19,366 nucleotides of DNA from Neisseriaceae bacterium (GCA_947441745.1 CANEUJ010000011.1:1-19366), one strand, 5' to 3'; shown: positions 6,823 to 14,868, counted from the first letter of the stretch. Notes: generated by a model not told the origin, from the sequence alone. Translations and numbers: made by a program.

Positions 6823-8052
6823 ATGATCAAAATAACTAATGTTTTAACACCTAATGGTGACAGACAGGATTTTACTTTTGCTAGTAAAAATGAAAAACAT
6901 ATTGATGGTACAAAATTATTGGCTCTTCCAGGTTTAATTGACCCCCACGTACATTTTAGAGTTCCAGGGATGGAGGATAAAGAAGATTGGGTTCATGGAT
7001 CTAGAGCTTCTTTTAAAGGTGGCTATACTACGGTTTTTGATATGCCAAATACCAAGCCAACTACTACCACCCAAGAACGCCTGCATGATAAATTTAGTAT
7101 TATCAATCAACAAATAGTGGAGTCTAAACTTCCAATGCGTTACAAGCTTTTCTTTGGAGCGGATAAAAATAATTTTCAAGAAATAGTAAAAGTCAAAGAT
7201 GAAATTGTTGGGATTAAGGTTTTTATGGGGGCATCAACAGGTGAATTACTTATGGATGATGAGAGTAGTCTTCACGCAGTATATGCGATTGCTGCCAAAT
7301 TTAATTTATTGATAGCACTTCATGCTGAAGATGAGTTAATTATTCAACAAAATACTAAAAAATACGAAAATGAAACTGATTTCAAATATCATTCGATTAT
7401 TCGTGCACCTGAAGCGGCAGTAAAAGCTGTTGAGTTAGTTATTAAATTAAGTCGTATTTATGGAGTTAGATCATACGTTCTTCATTTAAGTACCAAAGAG
7501 GAGCTTGATTTAGTAAGGACTGCCAAAAAAGAAGGGGTTATGATTTATGCTGAGACTTGTCCTCATTATTTATTTCTAGATGATTCGGTATATGATAAGT
7601 TATATGGTTTTGCAAAAATGAATCCACCACTTAGAAATAAAATCGAACAGCAACATATTTGGGATGCAATTAATGATGGAACTATCGATACCATAGGTTC
7701 AGATCATGCACCACATACCTTAGAGCAAAAAAAACAGCCGTTATGTAATTGTCCTTCAGGAGTTCCTGGGATAGAGACTTCATTGCCATTAATGTTAAGT
7801 GCTTATAAAAAAGGTCTTTTAAATCTAAAGAGCTTAATTAGCCTAATGCATGATAAGCCAAAGCAAATATTTAATTTAGAATCTAATGATGACATTGTAT
7901 TTGCTAATATAGAAGACTATCACCCTCTTACAAACGAGCAATTATGTACTAAAGTTAAATGGTCTCCCTATACAGGTATGAATCTGACAGGTTATCCTGA
8001 ATATTTATATACCCAAGGTGAGTTTTACTTTTTGGACGAAATTAAGTCATAA
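6823..8052 (+). CDS. pyrC: Dihydroorotase, class I type
   Basis: Cyclises carbamoyl aspartate to dihydroorotate. The 409-residue amidohydrolase has the metal-binding HVH (His42, His44) in DPHVHFR, the probable carboxylated Lys132 in GIKVFMG, His167 in ALHAE, His221 in VLHLS and catalytic Asp294 in GSDHAPHT, with Asn76 in MPNT for substrate binding. This is the longer class I type seen in CAD and Bacillus, not the compact E. coli PyrC (about 348 residues). AGGAG at 6813-6817 lies five bases before the ATG at 6823; an upstream in-frame extension to 6703 would run through the pyrI end and adds no family sequence. One base separates its stop from the pyrD ATG. Confidence 0.94.
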   Translation: MIKITNVLTPNGDRQDFTFASKNEKHIDGTKLLALPGLIDPHVHFRVPGMEDKEDWVHGSRASFKGGYTTVFDMPNTKPTTTTQERLHDKFSIINQQIVESKLPMRYKLFFGADKNNFQEIVKVKDEIVGIKVFMGASTGELLMDDESSLHAVYAIAAKFNLLIALHAEDELIIQQNTKKYENETDFKYHSIIRAPEAAVKAVELVIKLSRIYGVRSYVLHLSTKEELDLVRTAKKEGVMIYAETCPHYLFLDDSVYDKLYGFAKMNPPLRNKIEQQHIWDAINDGTIDTIGSDHAPHTLEQKKQPLCNCPSGVPGIETSLPLMLSAYKKGLLNLKSLISLMHDKPKQIFNLESNDDIVFANIEDYHPLTNEQLCTKVKWSPYTGMNLTGYPEYLYTQGEFYFLDEIKS

Positions 8053-8053
8053 T

Positions 8054-9142
8054 ATGAAGATTCAAAGTATTGCTAAATTAGCGTATAGTTTTAATCCCAT
8101 AATAAAACTACTGCCAAAATCTATGCAGGTGAAGCTTTATTCATATGCTAGACTTAAATTTATGGATAAGTTTGTAACAAACACTAGTGTGTCTTTTGTG
8201 CCTGATTCTAAATGGCAAAGAACTCTCTGGGGGTTAAAATTCCAGTCGCCATTGATGAATTCAGCGGGAATGTTTAAAAATGGTGATGGCTATGATTTAG
8301 CAGTCTCTCAAGGGGCAGGAGGTTATATCGGTGGTACAAGCACATATAATCCAAGAGTTGGTAATACAAAGCATGATATAAAATTACCATTTATCACATT
8401 ACCTAATTCACATATTTCGATAAATACTCTTGGCTTACCTAATCTGGGGGATGAGATACTAAGTAAAAAAATTATAACGAATGCTAAAACTGCACCGATT
8501 GGCTGGAGTCTAATGCGAACCCCAGATTATGAAGAACATATTGGTATGGAGAATTTAATTAAATCCCTTTGGATGTATCATGATAATCCACAGATTGATT
8601 TTATTGAAATCAATGAAAGTTGCCCCAATATTTCGGTTAATAGTGAAAATATAACTAATCGCTTAGTTTATATTGCAGAACACTTTTTATCCAAACGTAA
8701 CCGTCATTTGCCAGTAGTGGTTAAATTATCAACTGATATTGGTAGTGAAGTGTTAAAGCAAATTCTTAATATTTTATTTCAAAAGCGTTATGATGGGGTT
8801 AATCTAGGTAATACTTCGACTAATTATTCTTTAATGCGTCAATATATTTCACCTGGTGAATTAGGGCTGTATGATTATTATACTAAAAACTTCTCTGGTG
8901 GTGTGGGTGGTATATCTCTTCGAGATAATTCACTTATTCTTTGTGATGAAGCAATAAAATATCGTGAATTTATAAAGCCTGATTATGAGTTTCATGTGCT
9001 TAGAAGTGGTGGTATATTCGGTTTGGATGATATTAAAGCTTCAATTGAAATTGGGGTAAGTATGAACCAATGGTATACGGGGTATTTTACTAATTACTTA
9101 CAAAAGGGTGATGAGGTATATAAGAGCGTTTTTAGCTCTTAA
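8054..9142 (+). CDS. pyrD: Dihydroorotate dehydrogenase, atypical class
   Basis: FMN enzyme oxidising dihydroorotate to orotate, the fourth step of the pathway. The 362 residues start with about 50 positions that could form the membrane-associating helices of quinone-linked class 2 enzymes, followed by a TIM-barrel core. YIGGTSTYNPRVGN (91-104) recalls the class 2 FMN strand and SINTLGLPNLG (122-132) the class 1A substrate loop. The catalytic loop reads NESCPN with Cys190, the class 1 base; class 2 normally has Ser. Lys224, GNTST (252-256) and GGVGGISLR complete the FMN site. The ATG at 8054 was chosen over a GTG at 8018 that overlaps pyrC, though its ribosome site is weak, so coupling to pyrC is likely. 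It is the last operon gene. The electron acceptor cannot be settled from sequence reading. Confidence 0.88.
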   Translation: MKIQSIAKLAYSFNPIIKLLPKSMQVKLYSYARLKFMDKFVTNTSVSFVPDSKWQRTLWGLKFQSPLMNSAGMFKNGDGYDLAVSQGAGGYIGGTSTYNPRVGNTKHDIKLPFITLPNSHISINTLGLPNLGDEILSKKIITNAKTAPIGWSLMRTPDYEEHIGMENLIKSLWMYHDNPQIDFIEINESCPNISVNSENITNRLVYIAEHFLSKRNRHLPVVVKLSTDIGSEVLKQILNILFQKRYDGVNLGNTSTNYSLMRQYISPGELGLYDYYTKNFSGGVGGISLRDNSLILCDEAIKYREFIKPDYEFHVLRSGGIFGLDDIKASIEIGVSMNQWYTGYFTNYLQKGDEVYKSVFSS

Positions 9143-9162
9143 GTTGCTCAAAATATACAGAT

Positions 9163-9194
9163 AAAAAATCCACCGTTTTTATGGTGGATTTTTT
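9163..9194. terminator. Bidirectional terminator, pyrD / cyclophilin
   Basis: A seven-pair stem (ATCCACC at 9168-9174, GGTGGAT at 9183-9189) with an eight-base loop is extended by five As on the left pairing with five Ts on the right. It sits between two convergent stops (9142 and 9200). The A/T flanks give a T-run on either strand, so it can end both the pyr operon and the cyclophilin transcript. Confidence 0.9.
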
Positions 9195-9199
9195 ATTGA

Positions 9200-9781
9200 T
9201 TATTTACATTGTAGTATTGTGATTTTATTTATAATTATAGGAGTAACTGGCACATCTTGGTAGATATTAGCCGAAGTTGTAGGTGTTGCTGCTATCTTAT
9301 CAACTACCTCAGTCCCTTTAATTACGTTACCAAATACTGCATAGCCATAACCAGCATCAGTTTTATCTTTAAAATTCAGTGGGGTATTGTCATTAACATT
9401 AATAAAAAATTGTGATGTAGCTGAATTCACGACATAAGTTCTTGCCATAGATATTGTATATTTATCATTTTTTAGACCATTATCAGCTTCGTTTTTTATT
9501 GGAGCTTTTGTTGGTGCTTGAACCATGTTTTTATCGAATCCACCACCTTGAATCATAAATCCAGGAATTACACGGTGAAATATTTTACCATTATAAAAAC
9601 CACTCTTTACATAGCTTTCAAAGTTAGCAACAGATATTGGGGATTTTTTACTATTTAATTGTACTTGTATATTACCTAAGCTAGTATCAATTGAGGCTAT
9701 AGGGAAGTTTTTACAATTATTGTTAGCTAAAGTATTAGTACTTACTACAGCAAAGCATAATAGGGCTAATAGTTTTTTCAT
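9200..9781 (-). CDS. ppiA: Periplasmic peptidyl-prolyl isomerase (cyclophilin)
   Basis: Cyclophilin that isomerises X-Pro bonds in exported proteins. The 193-residue precursor has a Sec signal peptide (KK followed by a hydrophobic stretch, probable cleavage after Ala19 in NTLA). The core follows E. coli PpiA closely: FHRVIPGFMIQGGGF (68-82, catalytic Arg70), IKNEADNGL, ISMAR, SATSQFFINV and GYAVFG. The mature protein has only two cysteines, Cys23 near its start and Cys192 one residue before its end, which could form a disulfide joining the termini. AAGGA lies about ten bases before the ATG at 9781. It is transcribed alone, converging on pyrD. Confidence 0.94.
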   Translation of the reverse strand: MKKLLALLCFAVVSTNTLANNNCKNFPIASIDTSLGNIQVQLNSKKSPISVANFESYVKSGFYNGKIFHRVIPGFMIQGGGFDKNMVQAPTKAPIKNEADNGLKNDKYTISMARTYVVNSATSQFFINVNDNTPLNFKDKTDAGYGYAVFGNVIKGTEVVDKIAATPTTSANIYQDVPVTPIIINKITILQCK

Positions 9782-9832
9782 AAATTAAAGTTCCTTATTA
9801 TAAATTAATAGTGATTTGAGTTTTATTACATA

Positions 9833-9840
9833 ATTATACC
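9833..9840 (-). promoter_or_regulatory. Candidate -10 region for the cyclophilin gene
   Basis: On the minus strand GG-TATAAT, a perfect -10 hexamer, lies about 52 bases before the cyclophilin ATG. No convincing -35 box is present at 15-18 bases. The GG before the hexamer is shared with other candidate promoters in the window. Confidence 0.4.
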
Positions 9841-9915
9841 GTAAATTAGAGATTATTTATGAATAGTTCTCCAATATACACCCATACATATTGAAATTAG
9901 CAGTTATTTCGCATA

Positions 9916-9942
9916 TTGCAATATTTAATATTATGGTACAAT
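9916..9942 (+). promoter_or_regulatory. Candidate promoter for rnhB and downstream genes
   Basis: TTGCAA (9916-9921, 4/6) and TGG-TACAAT (9934-9942, extended -10 with one mismatch) are 15 bases apart. Initiation near 9949 leaves about 36 bases before the chosen rnhB ATG and rules out the upstream in-frame ATG at 9916. This promoter could serve the whole run rnhB to ptsI, since no terminator is visible before 14376. Confidence 0.5.
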
Positions 9943-9984
9943 AATGATATAATTAATATAAGTATAAGTAGTGAGAATATTGTA

Positions 9985-10539
9985 ATGCAATGTGGGGTTG
10001 ATGAGGCTGGGCGTGGGCCACTAGCTGGTGATGTTTATGCTGCGGCGGTTATTCTAGATCCAAATAATCCAATTCTTGGGTTAAAAGACTCAAAACAATT
10101 AAGTGCCAAAAAGCGTGATATTCTTTATGATGAGATTATCTCAAAATCTCTTGCTTATTGTATCACTAGTAGTAGTGTAGATGACATCGATAATCTTAAT
10201 ATACTTCAAGCAACACTTCTAGCAATGAAGCGAGCAATTGAAGGGCTAAAGATTACACCATCAATGGCACTAATAGATGGTAATAAAACACCAGATCTAA
10301 ACATACCCGCTGAAGCAATAATCAAAGGGGATGCTAAAGTTGAGTCGATAGCAGCTGCATCTATATTGGCTAAAGTTACGAGAGATAGAAGCTTACTGAT
10401 ACTTGATGAATTATATCCAGAGTATGGTTTTGCCAAACATAAAGGCTATGGAACAGCTACTCATATCGCTGCAATTAATAAGTATGGAGTACTATCAATT
10501 CATAGGAAGAGCTTTGCTCCAATAAAATATATGTGTTAA
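9985..10539 (+). CDS. rnhB: Ribonuclease HII
   Basis: Endonuclease that cuts RNA in RNA-DNA hybrids and starts removal of ribonucleotides misinserted in DNA. From the ATG at 9985 the protein has 184 residues. The four acidic active-site residues are Asp6 and Glu7 (GVDEAGRGPL), Asp98 (LIDGNK) and Asp116 (KGD), exactly ten positions earlier than in E. coli RNase HII, so the protein simply has a shorter N-terminus. AAASILAKVTRD and YGFAKHKGYGT near the C-terminus are also typical. The extra 23 codons from the ATG at 9916 do not resemble the family and would lie across the promoter. GTGAG at 9971-9975 is a modest ribosome site. Confidence 0.93.
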   Translation: MQCGVDEAGRGPLAGDVYAAAVILDPNNPILGLKDSKQLSAKKRDILYDEIISKSLAYCITSSSVDDIDNLNILQATLLAMKRAIEGLKITPSMALIDGNKTPDLNIPAEAIIKGDAKVESIAAASILAKVTRDRSLLILDELYPEYGFAKHKGYGTATHIAAINKYGVLSIHRKSFAPIKYMC

Positions 10540-10577
10540 TATATCGGTTATAAATGTATAAATAGAACAGGTTTATT

Positions 10578-11072
10578 ATGAAATACAGTACTCCATCATT
10601 TGAAAAAAAAATCATCGCACCTGATGATTTAATTAATAGAATTTCACAGATAAAACAAGCAACACCATTGGTATTTACCAATGGTTGTTTTGATATTTTA
10701 CATCGCGGTCATGTCACTTATCTTGCCCAAGCCAGAAGCCTTGGTAACTCTATGGTAGTAGCTCTAAATACAGATGCTTCAGTAAAAGCTCAATGTAAGG
10801 GTGAAGATCGACCTATGAATAAGCTTGATGATAGACTAAGAGTAATAGCAAGTCTACAAGATGTTGATTTTGTTACTTGGTTTGATGAAGATACACCTTA
10901 TAATCTTATACAGTTAATTAAACCAGAGATACTTGTAAAAGGTGGTGATTGGAGTATAGATAAAATAGTAGGTAGTAGTGAGGTCTTGGCTTATGGTGGT
11001 AGTGTACACTCTATACCATTTTTATTTGACACCTCAACTACTAAATTGATTAATAAGATTCGTCATGTCTAA
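10578..11072 (+). CDS. hldC: Heptose-1-phosphate adenylyltransferase
   Basis: Transfers AMP from ATP to D-glycero-beta-D-manno-heptose 1-phosphate, giving ADP-heptose for LPS inner core. The 164-residue protein is a nucleotidyltransferase of the cytidylyltransferase-like fold: VFTNGCFDILHRGHVTYL around residues 32-49 with the HxGH motif HRGH (42-45), then LVKGGDW near 121-127 and IVGSSEV. It equals the C-terminal half of E. coli HldE (RfaE); the kinase half is absent, so a separate hldA is expected elsewhere, as is usual in betaproteobacteria. The last eight bases overlap birA, so the two are cotranscribed. Confidence 0.92.
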   Translation: MKYSTPSFEKKIIAPDDLINRISQIKQATPLVFTNGCFDILHRGHVTYLAQARSLGNSMVVALNTDASVKAQCKGEDRPMNKLDDRLRVIASLQDVDFVTWFDEDTPYNLIQLIKPEILVKGGDWSIDKIVGSSEVLAYGGSVHSIPFLFDTSTTKLINKIRHV

Positions 11073-11961
11073 AATAATTCAGTGTTTGAAATTAATTCCA
11101 AAGGCAAAAAATCAATTTGAACTTGCTAGATTATTGGATATTAATTGGCTTGAATTGCTTGAATTAATTGGTAAAATAAATCAAATGGAAAATGGTTTGA
11201 TTAATAATGCATCTGCTGATGGTGTCTTATTAACAAGGCATCTTGATTGGATGATAGATGCTAAAGTAATAAAAAATTTGGCTAAATTGGAAGTGTGTAA
11301 CTATACAGTTAAAATATTAGATGAGATAAATTCGACTAATACATATATATTAAATAATATTGGGGCTTTAGATAATAAAACAGTTATTAGTGCTGAACTC
11401 CAAGTTGGTGGTAGAGGGCGTAATAATAAAATCTGGCTTAGTAAAATTGCAACTGATCTAACTGTATCTTTTTTGTATTTATTTCCTTTGGAATTTAACT
11501 ATGAGTTATTGCCATTAGTTGTTGCAGTATGTATTAATCGTTTGTTGAAGCAGTATCGGATACCAAACCTTATTAAATGGCCAAATGATATTTATTCAAA
11601 AGATTCTGGTAAAATTGCGGGTATTTTATTAGAAAGCGGTATTCGTGATAATAAGCGTTTTGTTGTGGTTGGCATAGGGATAGATAATATACGAGATTTA
11701 GATAGGGCTTTATTATTATCTAGTCTTATCTATCATATGGAGCATGTGATAACTGAATATAGTATATTTGGTTTTGCAATGTTTCGGCAAGAATGGCTTG
11801 ATAATTGTTTGCATTATAATAAAAAAGTTAATTTATATAAAAGCGGTAATTTATTAGATAGTGGAATTAATATTGATTTAACAAGTAGTGGTGACTTAGT
11901 CCTTAAGTCTAAAAATCAAATTAAAGAGTATAATGGTAATAATATTAGTTTAACTACGTAG
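11065..11961 (+). CDS. birA: Biotin-protein ligase BirA
   Basis: Attaches biotin to the carrier lysine of acetyl-CoA carboxylase through biotinyl-AMP. The 298-residue protein has an N-terminal region (about 1-62) compatible with the winged-helix DNA-binding domain of repressor-type BirA, then the catalytic domain: STNTYI (90-95), GGRGRNNKIW (115-124, the biotinyl-AMP loop GRGRxxxxW), KWPNDIY (171-177), GKIAGILLE (182-190) and GIGID (203-207, usually GIGIN). A small C-terminal domain completes it. If the helix-turn-helix works it may also repress biotin genes, but no bio gene is nearby. The start overlaps hldC. The 12-base gap to the next gene carries GAGAG as its ribosome site. Confidence 0.92.
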   Translation: MSKIIQCLKLIPKAKNQFELARLLDINWLELLELIGKINQMENGLINNASADGVLLTRHLDWMIDAKVIKNLAKLEVCNYTVKILDEINSTNTYILNNIGALDNKTVISAELQVGGRGRNNKIWLSKIATDLTVSFLYLFPLEFNYELLPLVVAVCINRLLKQYRIPNLIKWPNDIYSKDSGKIAGILLESGIRDNKRFVVVGIGIDNIRDLDRALLLSSLIYHMEHVITEYSIFGFAMFRQEWLDNCLHYNKKVNLYKSGNLLDSGINIDLTSSGDLVLKSKNQIKEYNGNNISLTT

Positions 11962-11973
11962 AGAGTATATATA

Positions 11974-12369
11974 ATGGTTAGTATAGTTGTTATAGCCCAT
12001 TCTGAAATAGCAAATAGTTTTGCTTATTGTTTGGAACATATTTTGGCGAAGCGTGTTGATAGCTTACATATCTTGGCAGTCAAAAAAACTGAGGATAGTG
12101 AGAGTATTTGTGAAAGAGCTAAAGAACTAATTGATAAACTTCATCCCGATGATGGAGTGTTATTATTATGTGATTTATTTGGTGCTACACCATGTAATAT
12201 TGCTCAAAGGCTAGTTGTTAAAGATAAAGTCGAGCTGATAACTGGTTTAAATTTACCGATGTTAATTAGAGCTGTATCTTATGTTAAAACTGATCTAAGG
12301 ACTATTATAGCTAAAGCAATCGAAGGTGCAAACTCAGGGATAATACATATTAGTGGAGATACAATATGA
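11974..12369 (+). CDS. PTS EIIA, mannose (ManX) type
   Basis: Single-domain phosphocarrier that accepts phosphate from HPr. The 131-residue protein has the mannose-family EIIA layout: an N-terminal strand with the probable phosphorylated His9 (VVIAHSEIA) and the DLFGATPCNIA motif at about 67-77 (DLFGGTPxN in the family). No EIIB, EIIC or EIID gene accompanies it here. Stand-alone ManX-type EIIA proteins next to ptsH and ptsI are known in beta- and alphaproteobacteria, where they act in regulation; a similar role is inferred. The stop overlaps ptsH by four bases (ATGA). Confidence 0.9.
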   Translation: MVSIVVIAHSEIANSFAYCLEHILAKRVDSLHILAVKKTEDSESICERAKELIDKLHPDDGVLLLCDLFGATPCNIAQRLVVKDKVELITGLNLPMLIRAVSYVKTDLRTIIAKAIEGANSGIIHISGDTI

Positions 12370-12635
12370 TAACAAATACAATCGAAATTATTAATAAATT
12401 AGGTTTACATGCCAGAGCTTCGTCAAAATTAGTAATGCTTGCTAGCAAGTTTAATTCGGATATTACTATTTCTAAAGGTAATAAATCAGCTAATTGCAAA
12501 AGCTTAATGTCAGTAATGATGTTAGCCGCAAATCGTGGTAGTAGCGTGCAGTTATCCGCCAATGGTAGTGATGAAGGCGAAGCAATTAACGAGTTAGAGG
12601 TGCTAATTAATAGTAAGTTTGGTGAAGCAGAATAG
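12366..12635 (+). CDS. ptsH: Phosphocarrier protein HPr
   Basis: Carries phosphate from EI to EIIA. The 89-residue protein has catalytic His15 in NKLGLHARAS and Ser46 in CKSLMSVMMLAA, the site and context recognised by HPr kinase/phosphorylase in Gram-positives and many proteobacteria. Both sites are intact, so dual control by PEP-dependent and ATP-dependent phosphorylation is likely; no hprK lies in the window. It overlaps the EIIA gene by four bases and ends one base before ptsI, so the three proteins are almost certainly made together. Confidence 0.95.
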   Translation: MITNTIEIINKLGLHARASSKLVMLASKFNSDITISKGNKSANCKSLMSVMMLAANRGSSVQLSANGSDEGEAINELEVLINSKFGEAE

Positions 12636-12636
12636 T

Positions 12637-14373
12637 ATGAGTATAAGCATTCATGGAATAGGACTTGGCGGTGGTATTACAATTGGTAATGCTTATATTT
12701 TGGATAAAAATCTTGATGATGCGACCGTTCATAAATTAGAAAAACATGAAATTAAAGCTGAGGTTTTACGTTTTACTGATGCTGTAAATCAAACGCGTCG
12801 TGAATTTGAATTACTAAAGACAAATATTCCTAAAACAGCCCCTTCAGAGCTGGGATCGTTTTTATCATTAAGTATTATGATGCTTAGTGATTCCAAAATT
12901 TCCAAAGCACCAATTAATATTATAACTGAAGAAGAGTGTAATGCTGAGTGGGCAATAAAACTCCAAGCAGATAACTTAGAGCGTCAGTTTGATGAGATGG
13001 AGGATGCTTACCTAAAAGAACGAAAGCATGATGTCATTCAAGTGTTAGAGCGTATTTTTAAAAATTTAGAGGGTAATAAGTTTGATTGGGAGAATGCCTC
13101 CAAATTGGAGCAGGGGATTTTGGTTGCTCATGATTTGTCCCCAGCAGATTTGATACATTTTAAAAATTCTAACTTTAGTGGGTTTTTATCAGAGGTAGGA
13201 AGTCTTACTTCACATACTGTTATTATAGGACGTAATCTTGATATACCAGCAATTGTTGGTGCAACTTATGCTAGACAAATTATTCATGAAGATGATTTAA
13301 TTATTTTAGATGGTGTGCAGGGCGTCTTGATTATTAACCCTGATAAGGTGGTTCTTGAGCAATATAAACAACGGCAACAAGAGTGGTTGGCGAGTAAAGC
13401 CTTACTATATAAAATCCGTAAAAATGAAGCAATTACCAAAGATGGTATTACAGCTGATCTAATGGCAAATATTGATGGTAGCAGTGATATTAATGAAGTT
13501 ACTTATAGCAATGCTTTTGGAGTTGGTTTATTTAGAAGTGAGTTTTTGTTTTTAAGTAATGAAGATCATTTGTGTTCTGAAGATGAACAATTTGAGAATT
13601 ATGTAAGAATAGCTCGAGCTATGAAAGATTTACCAGTAATAATCAGAACTGCTGATTTGGGAGCTGACAAAAATCCTTCATGGAATTCTAATATTGGGGC
13701 AGGTAATCCAGCACTTGGATTAACAGGGATACGATTAGCACTTGTTGAGCAAGGTTTTTTTAGAACTCAAATTAGAGCTATACTTCGTGCTTCAGAGTTT
13801 GGTAATGTTCAAATGATGTTTCCAATGATATCTTCGAGTTGGGAGCTAAAACAAGCCCTTAATCAGGTTGAGTATGCTAAGGAAGAATTATCAGATGAAG
13901 GGTATTCATTTGATCCAAATATAAAGATTGGAGCTATGATAGAGGTACCTTCAGCAGCTCTTGCAATAAAAGGTATTTTATCTCAAGTTGATTTCATATC
14001 TATTGGAACCAATGATTTAATTCAATATCTACTTGCGATGGATAGAAATGATGAATCAGTTAATTACCTATATAATCCGCTTCACCCAGCGGTGCTAAAG
14101 GTATTGCTTCATATAATCAAAAGTGCAAATCGAGCTAGTGTACCAGTATCTATTTGTGGTGAAATGGCGGGGGATGTTGATTTAACTCGTTTACTTTTAG
14201 GTATGGGGTTACGTAAGTTTTCTATGCATCCAGCTAATATATTAAATATTAAGCGAGTAATCCTAAATACTGATTTAAGTGAAATAACAAATATAGTTAG
14301 TAAAATATTGAAGACTGAGAATATTGAGCGAATCGAGGAGTTGGTAGAAGAGTTAAACGCTGACTTGTATTAA
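12637..14373 (+). CDS. ptsI: PTS enzyme I (PEP-protein phosphotransferase)
   Basis: Autophosphorylates with PEP and passes phosphate to HPr. The 578-residue protein has the HPr-binding N-terminal part, the phosphohistidine His193 in GSLTSHTVI, and the C-terminal PEP-binding barrel with GLFRSEFLF (Arg300), RTADLGADK, IGAMIEVPSAA (Glu435), IGTNDLIQY (457-464) and Cys507 in ICGEMAGD. There is no N-terminal GAF domain, so it is the ordinary EI and not EI-Ntr (PtsP); length matches E. coli EI (575). The ATG at 12637 is chosen, one base after ptsH, instead of a TTG at 12619 inside ptsH. A terminator follows three bases after the stop. Confidence 0.96.
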   Translation: MSISIHGIGLGGGITIGNAYILDKNLDDATVHKLEKHEIKAEVLRFTDAVNQTRREFELLKTNIPKTAPSELGSFLSLSIMMLSDSKISKAPINIITEEECNAEWAIKLQADNLERQFDEMEDAYLKERKHDVIQVLERIFKNLEGNKFDWENASKLEQGILVAHDLSPADLIHFKNSNFSGFLSEVGSLTSHTVIIGRNLDIPAIVGATYARQIIHEDDLIILDGVQGVLIINPDKVVLEQYKQRQQEWLASKALLYKIRKNEAITKDGITADLMANIDGSSDINEVTYSNAFGVGLFRSEFLFLSNEDHLCSEDEQFENYVRIARAMKDLPVIIRTADLGADKNPSWNSNIGAGNPALGLTGIRLALVEQGFFRTQIRAILRASEFGNVQMMFPMISSSWELKQALNQVEYAKEELSDEGYSFDPNIKIGAMIEVPSAALAIKGILSQVDFISIGTNDLIQYLLAMDRNDESVNYLYNPLHPAVLKVLLHIIKSANRASVPVSICGEMAGDVDLTRLLLGMGLRKFSMHPANILNIKRVILNTDLSEITNIVSKILKTENIERIEELVEELNADLY

Positions 14374-14375
14374 GT

Positions 14376-14401
14376 TAGCCCTGTTATTAGGGCTGGTTTT
14401 T
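14376..14401 (+). terminator. Terminator after ptsI
   Basis: A perfect six-pair stem (AGCCCT at 14377-14382, AGGGCT at 14389-14394) with a six-base loop is followed by GG and five Ts. It ends the plus-strand run rnhB to ptsI. On the other strand the hairpin lacks a good T-run, so it would stop the convergent gene less well. Confidence 0.85.
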
Positions 14402-14403
14402 GA

Positions 14404-14868
14404 TTAAGCATGAACACCAATTAATACTTCTACTTCAGCATCTAGAAAGTTTGTGGCTTTTTCGCCATAAACCTCAAAATCCGCATCATATTTTCGGTTA
14501 AGGTTAAGGCTAAATATATGTTTCCATTTGTCATATATAATACCATCAAGCAAATTCCCTTTAGCAATAAGTTTAGTATATAGACCTCCACTAAAACTTC
14601 TGGCTATTAATCCATGTGGGATTGAGTCAAGTTTTTGTACTCTACATCCAATAAATGCATTATATGGCTTTGTAAAATCACCTTCATAGTCAGTATATAC
14701 AGCATAGATAGTGTTATCAATTTTATCGCTTATTTTACCTGCAATATTTTCTGAAATAAACTTACCCCATAAACCCTGCATATCTAAAATTAATTGAGAA
14801 ATACCGTTGGTATTGGTTCTTGTTTGAATGCCAATTAGGCTAAATGGCTTTATGTCAATGTTTTCCAT
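14404..14868 (-). CDS. Stand-alone effector-binding domain protein (GyrI-like)
   Basis: The 154-residue protein resembles the effector-binding domain found at the C-terminus of AraC/MerR-type regulators and in GyrI (SbmC) and integron-cassette proteins: KPFSLIGIQTRT near the N-terminus, IYAVYTDYEGDF (about 53-64), an IGCRV strand, and a C-terminal DADFEVYG...AEVEVLIGV strand set. No DNA-binding part is present. Members bind small, often cationic or hydrophobic ligands; its ligand and role are unknown. AAGGAG lies seven bases before the ATG, a strong ribosome site. It is convergent with ptsI and 90 bases downstream of mutM, with a long inverted repeat in that gap. Confidence 0.75.
   Translation of the reverse strand: MENIDIKPFSLIGIQTRTNTNGISQLILDMQGLWGKFISENIAGKISDKIDNTIYAVYTDYEGDFTKPYNAFIGCRVQKLDSIPHGLIARSFSGGLYTKLIAKGNLLDGIIYDKWKHIFSLNLNRKYDADFEVYGEKATNFLDAEVEVLIGVHA

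Noticed and set aside
9122..9140. Hairpin AAGAGC / GCTCTT at the end of pyrD
   Set aside because: It lies within the last pyrD codons and has no T-run; the strong terminator at 9163-9194 explains the end of the operon.
9916..9984. Longer RNase HII start at 9916
   Set aside because: The extra 23 residues do not match the family and the ATG overlaps the -35 of the likely promoter at 9916-9942.
10206..10436. Minus-strand ORF inside rnhB
   Set aside because: Antisense shadow of the conserved catalytic region of RNase HII. The minus-strand ORFs at 6597-6782, 6934-7179, 10475-10681 and 12350-12562 were dropped for the same reason.
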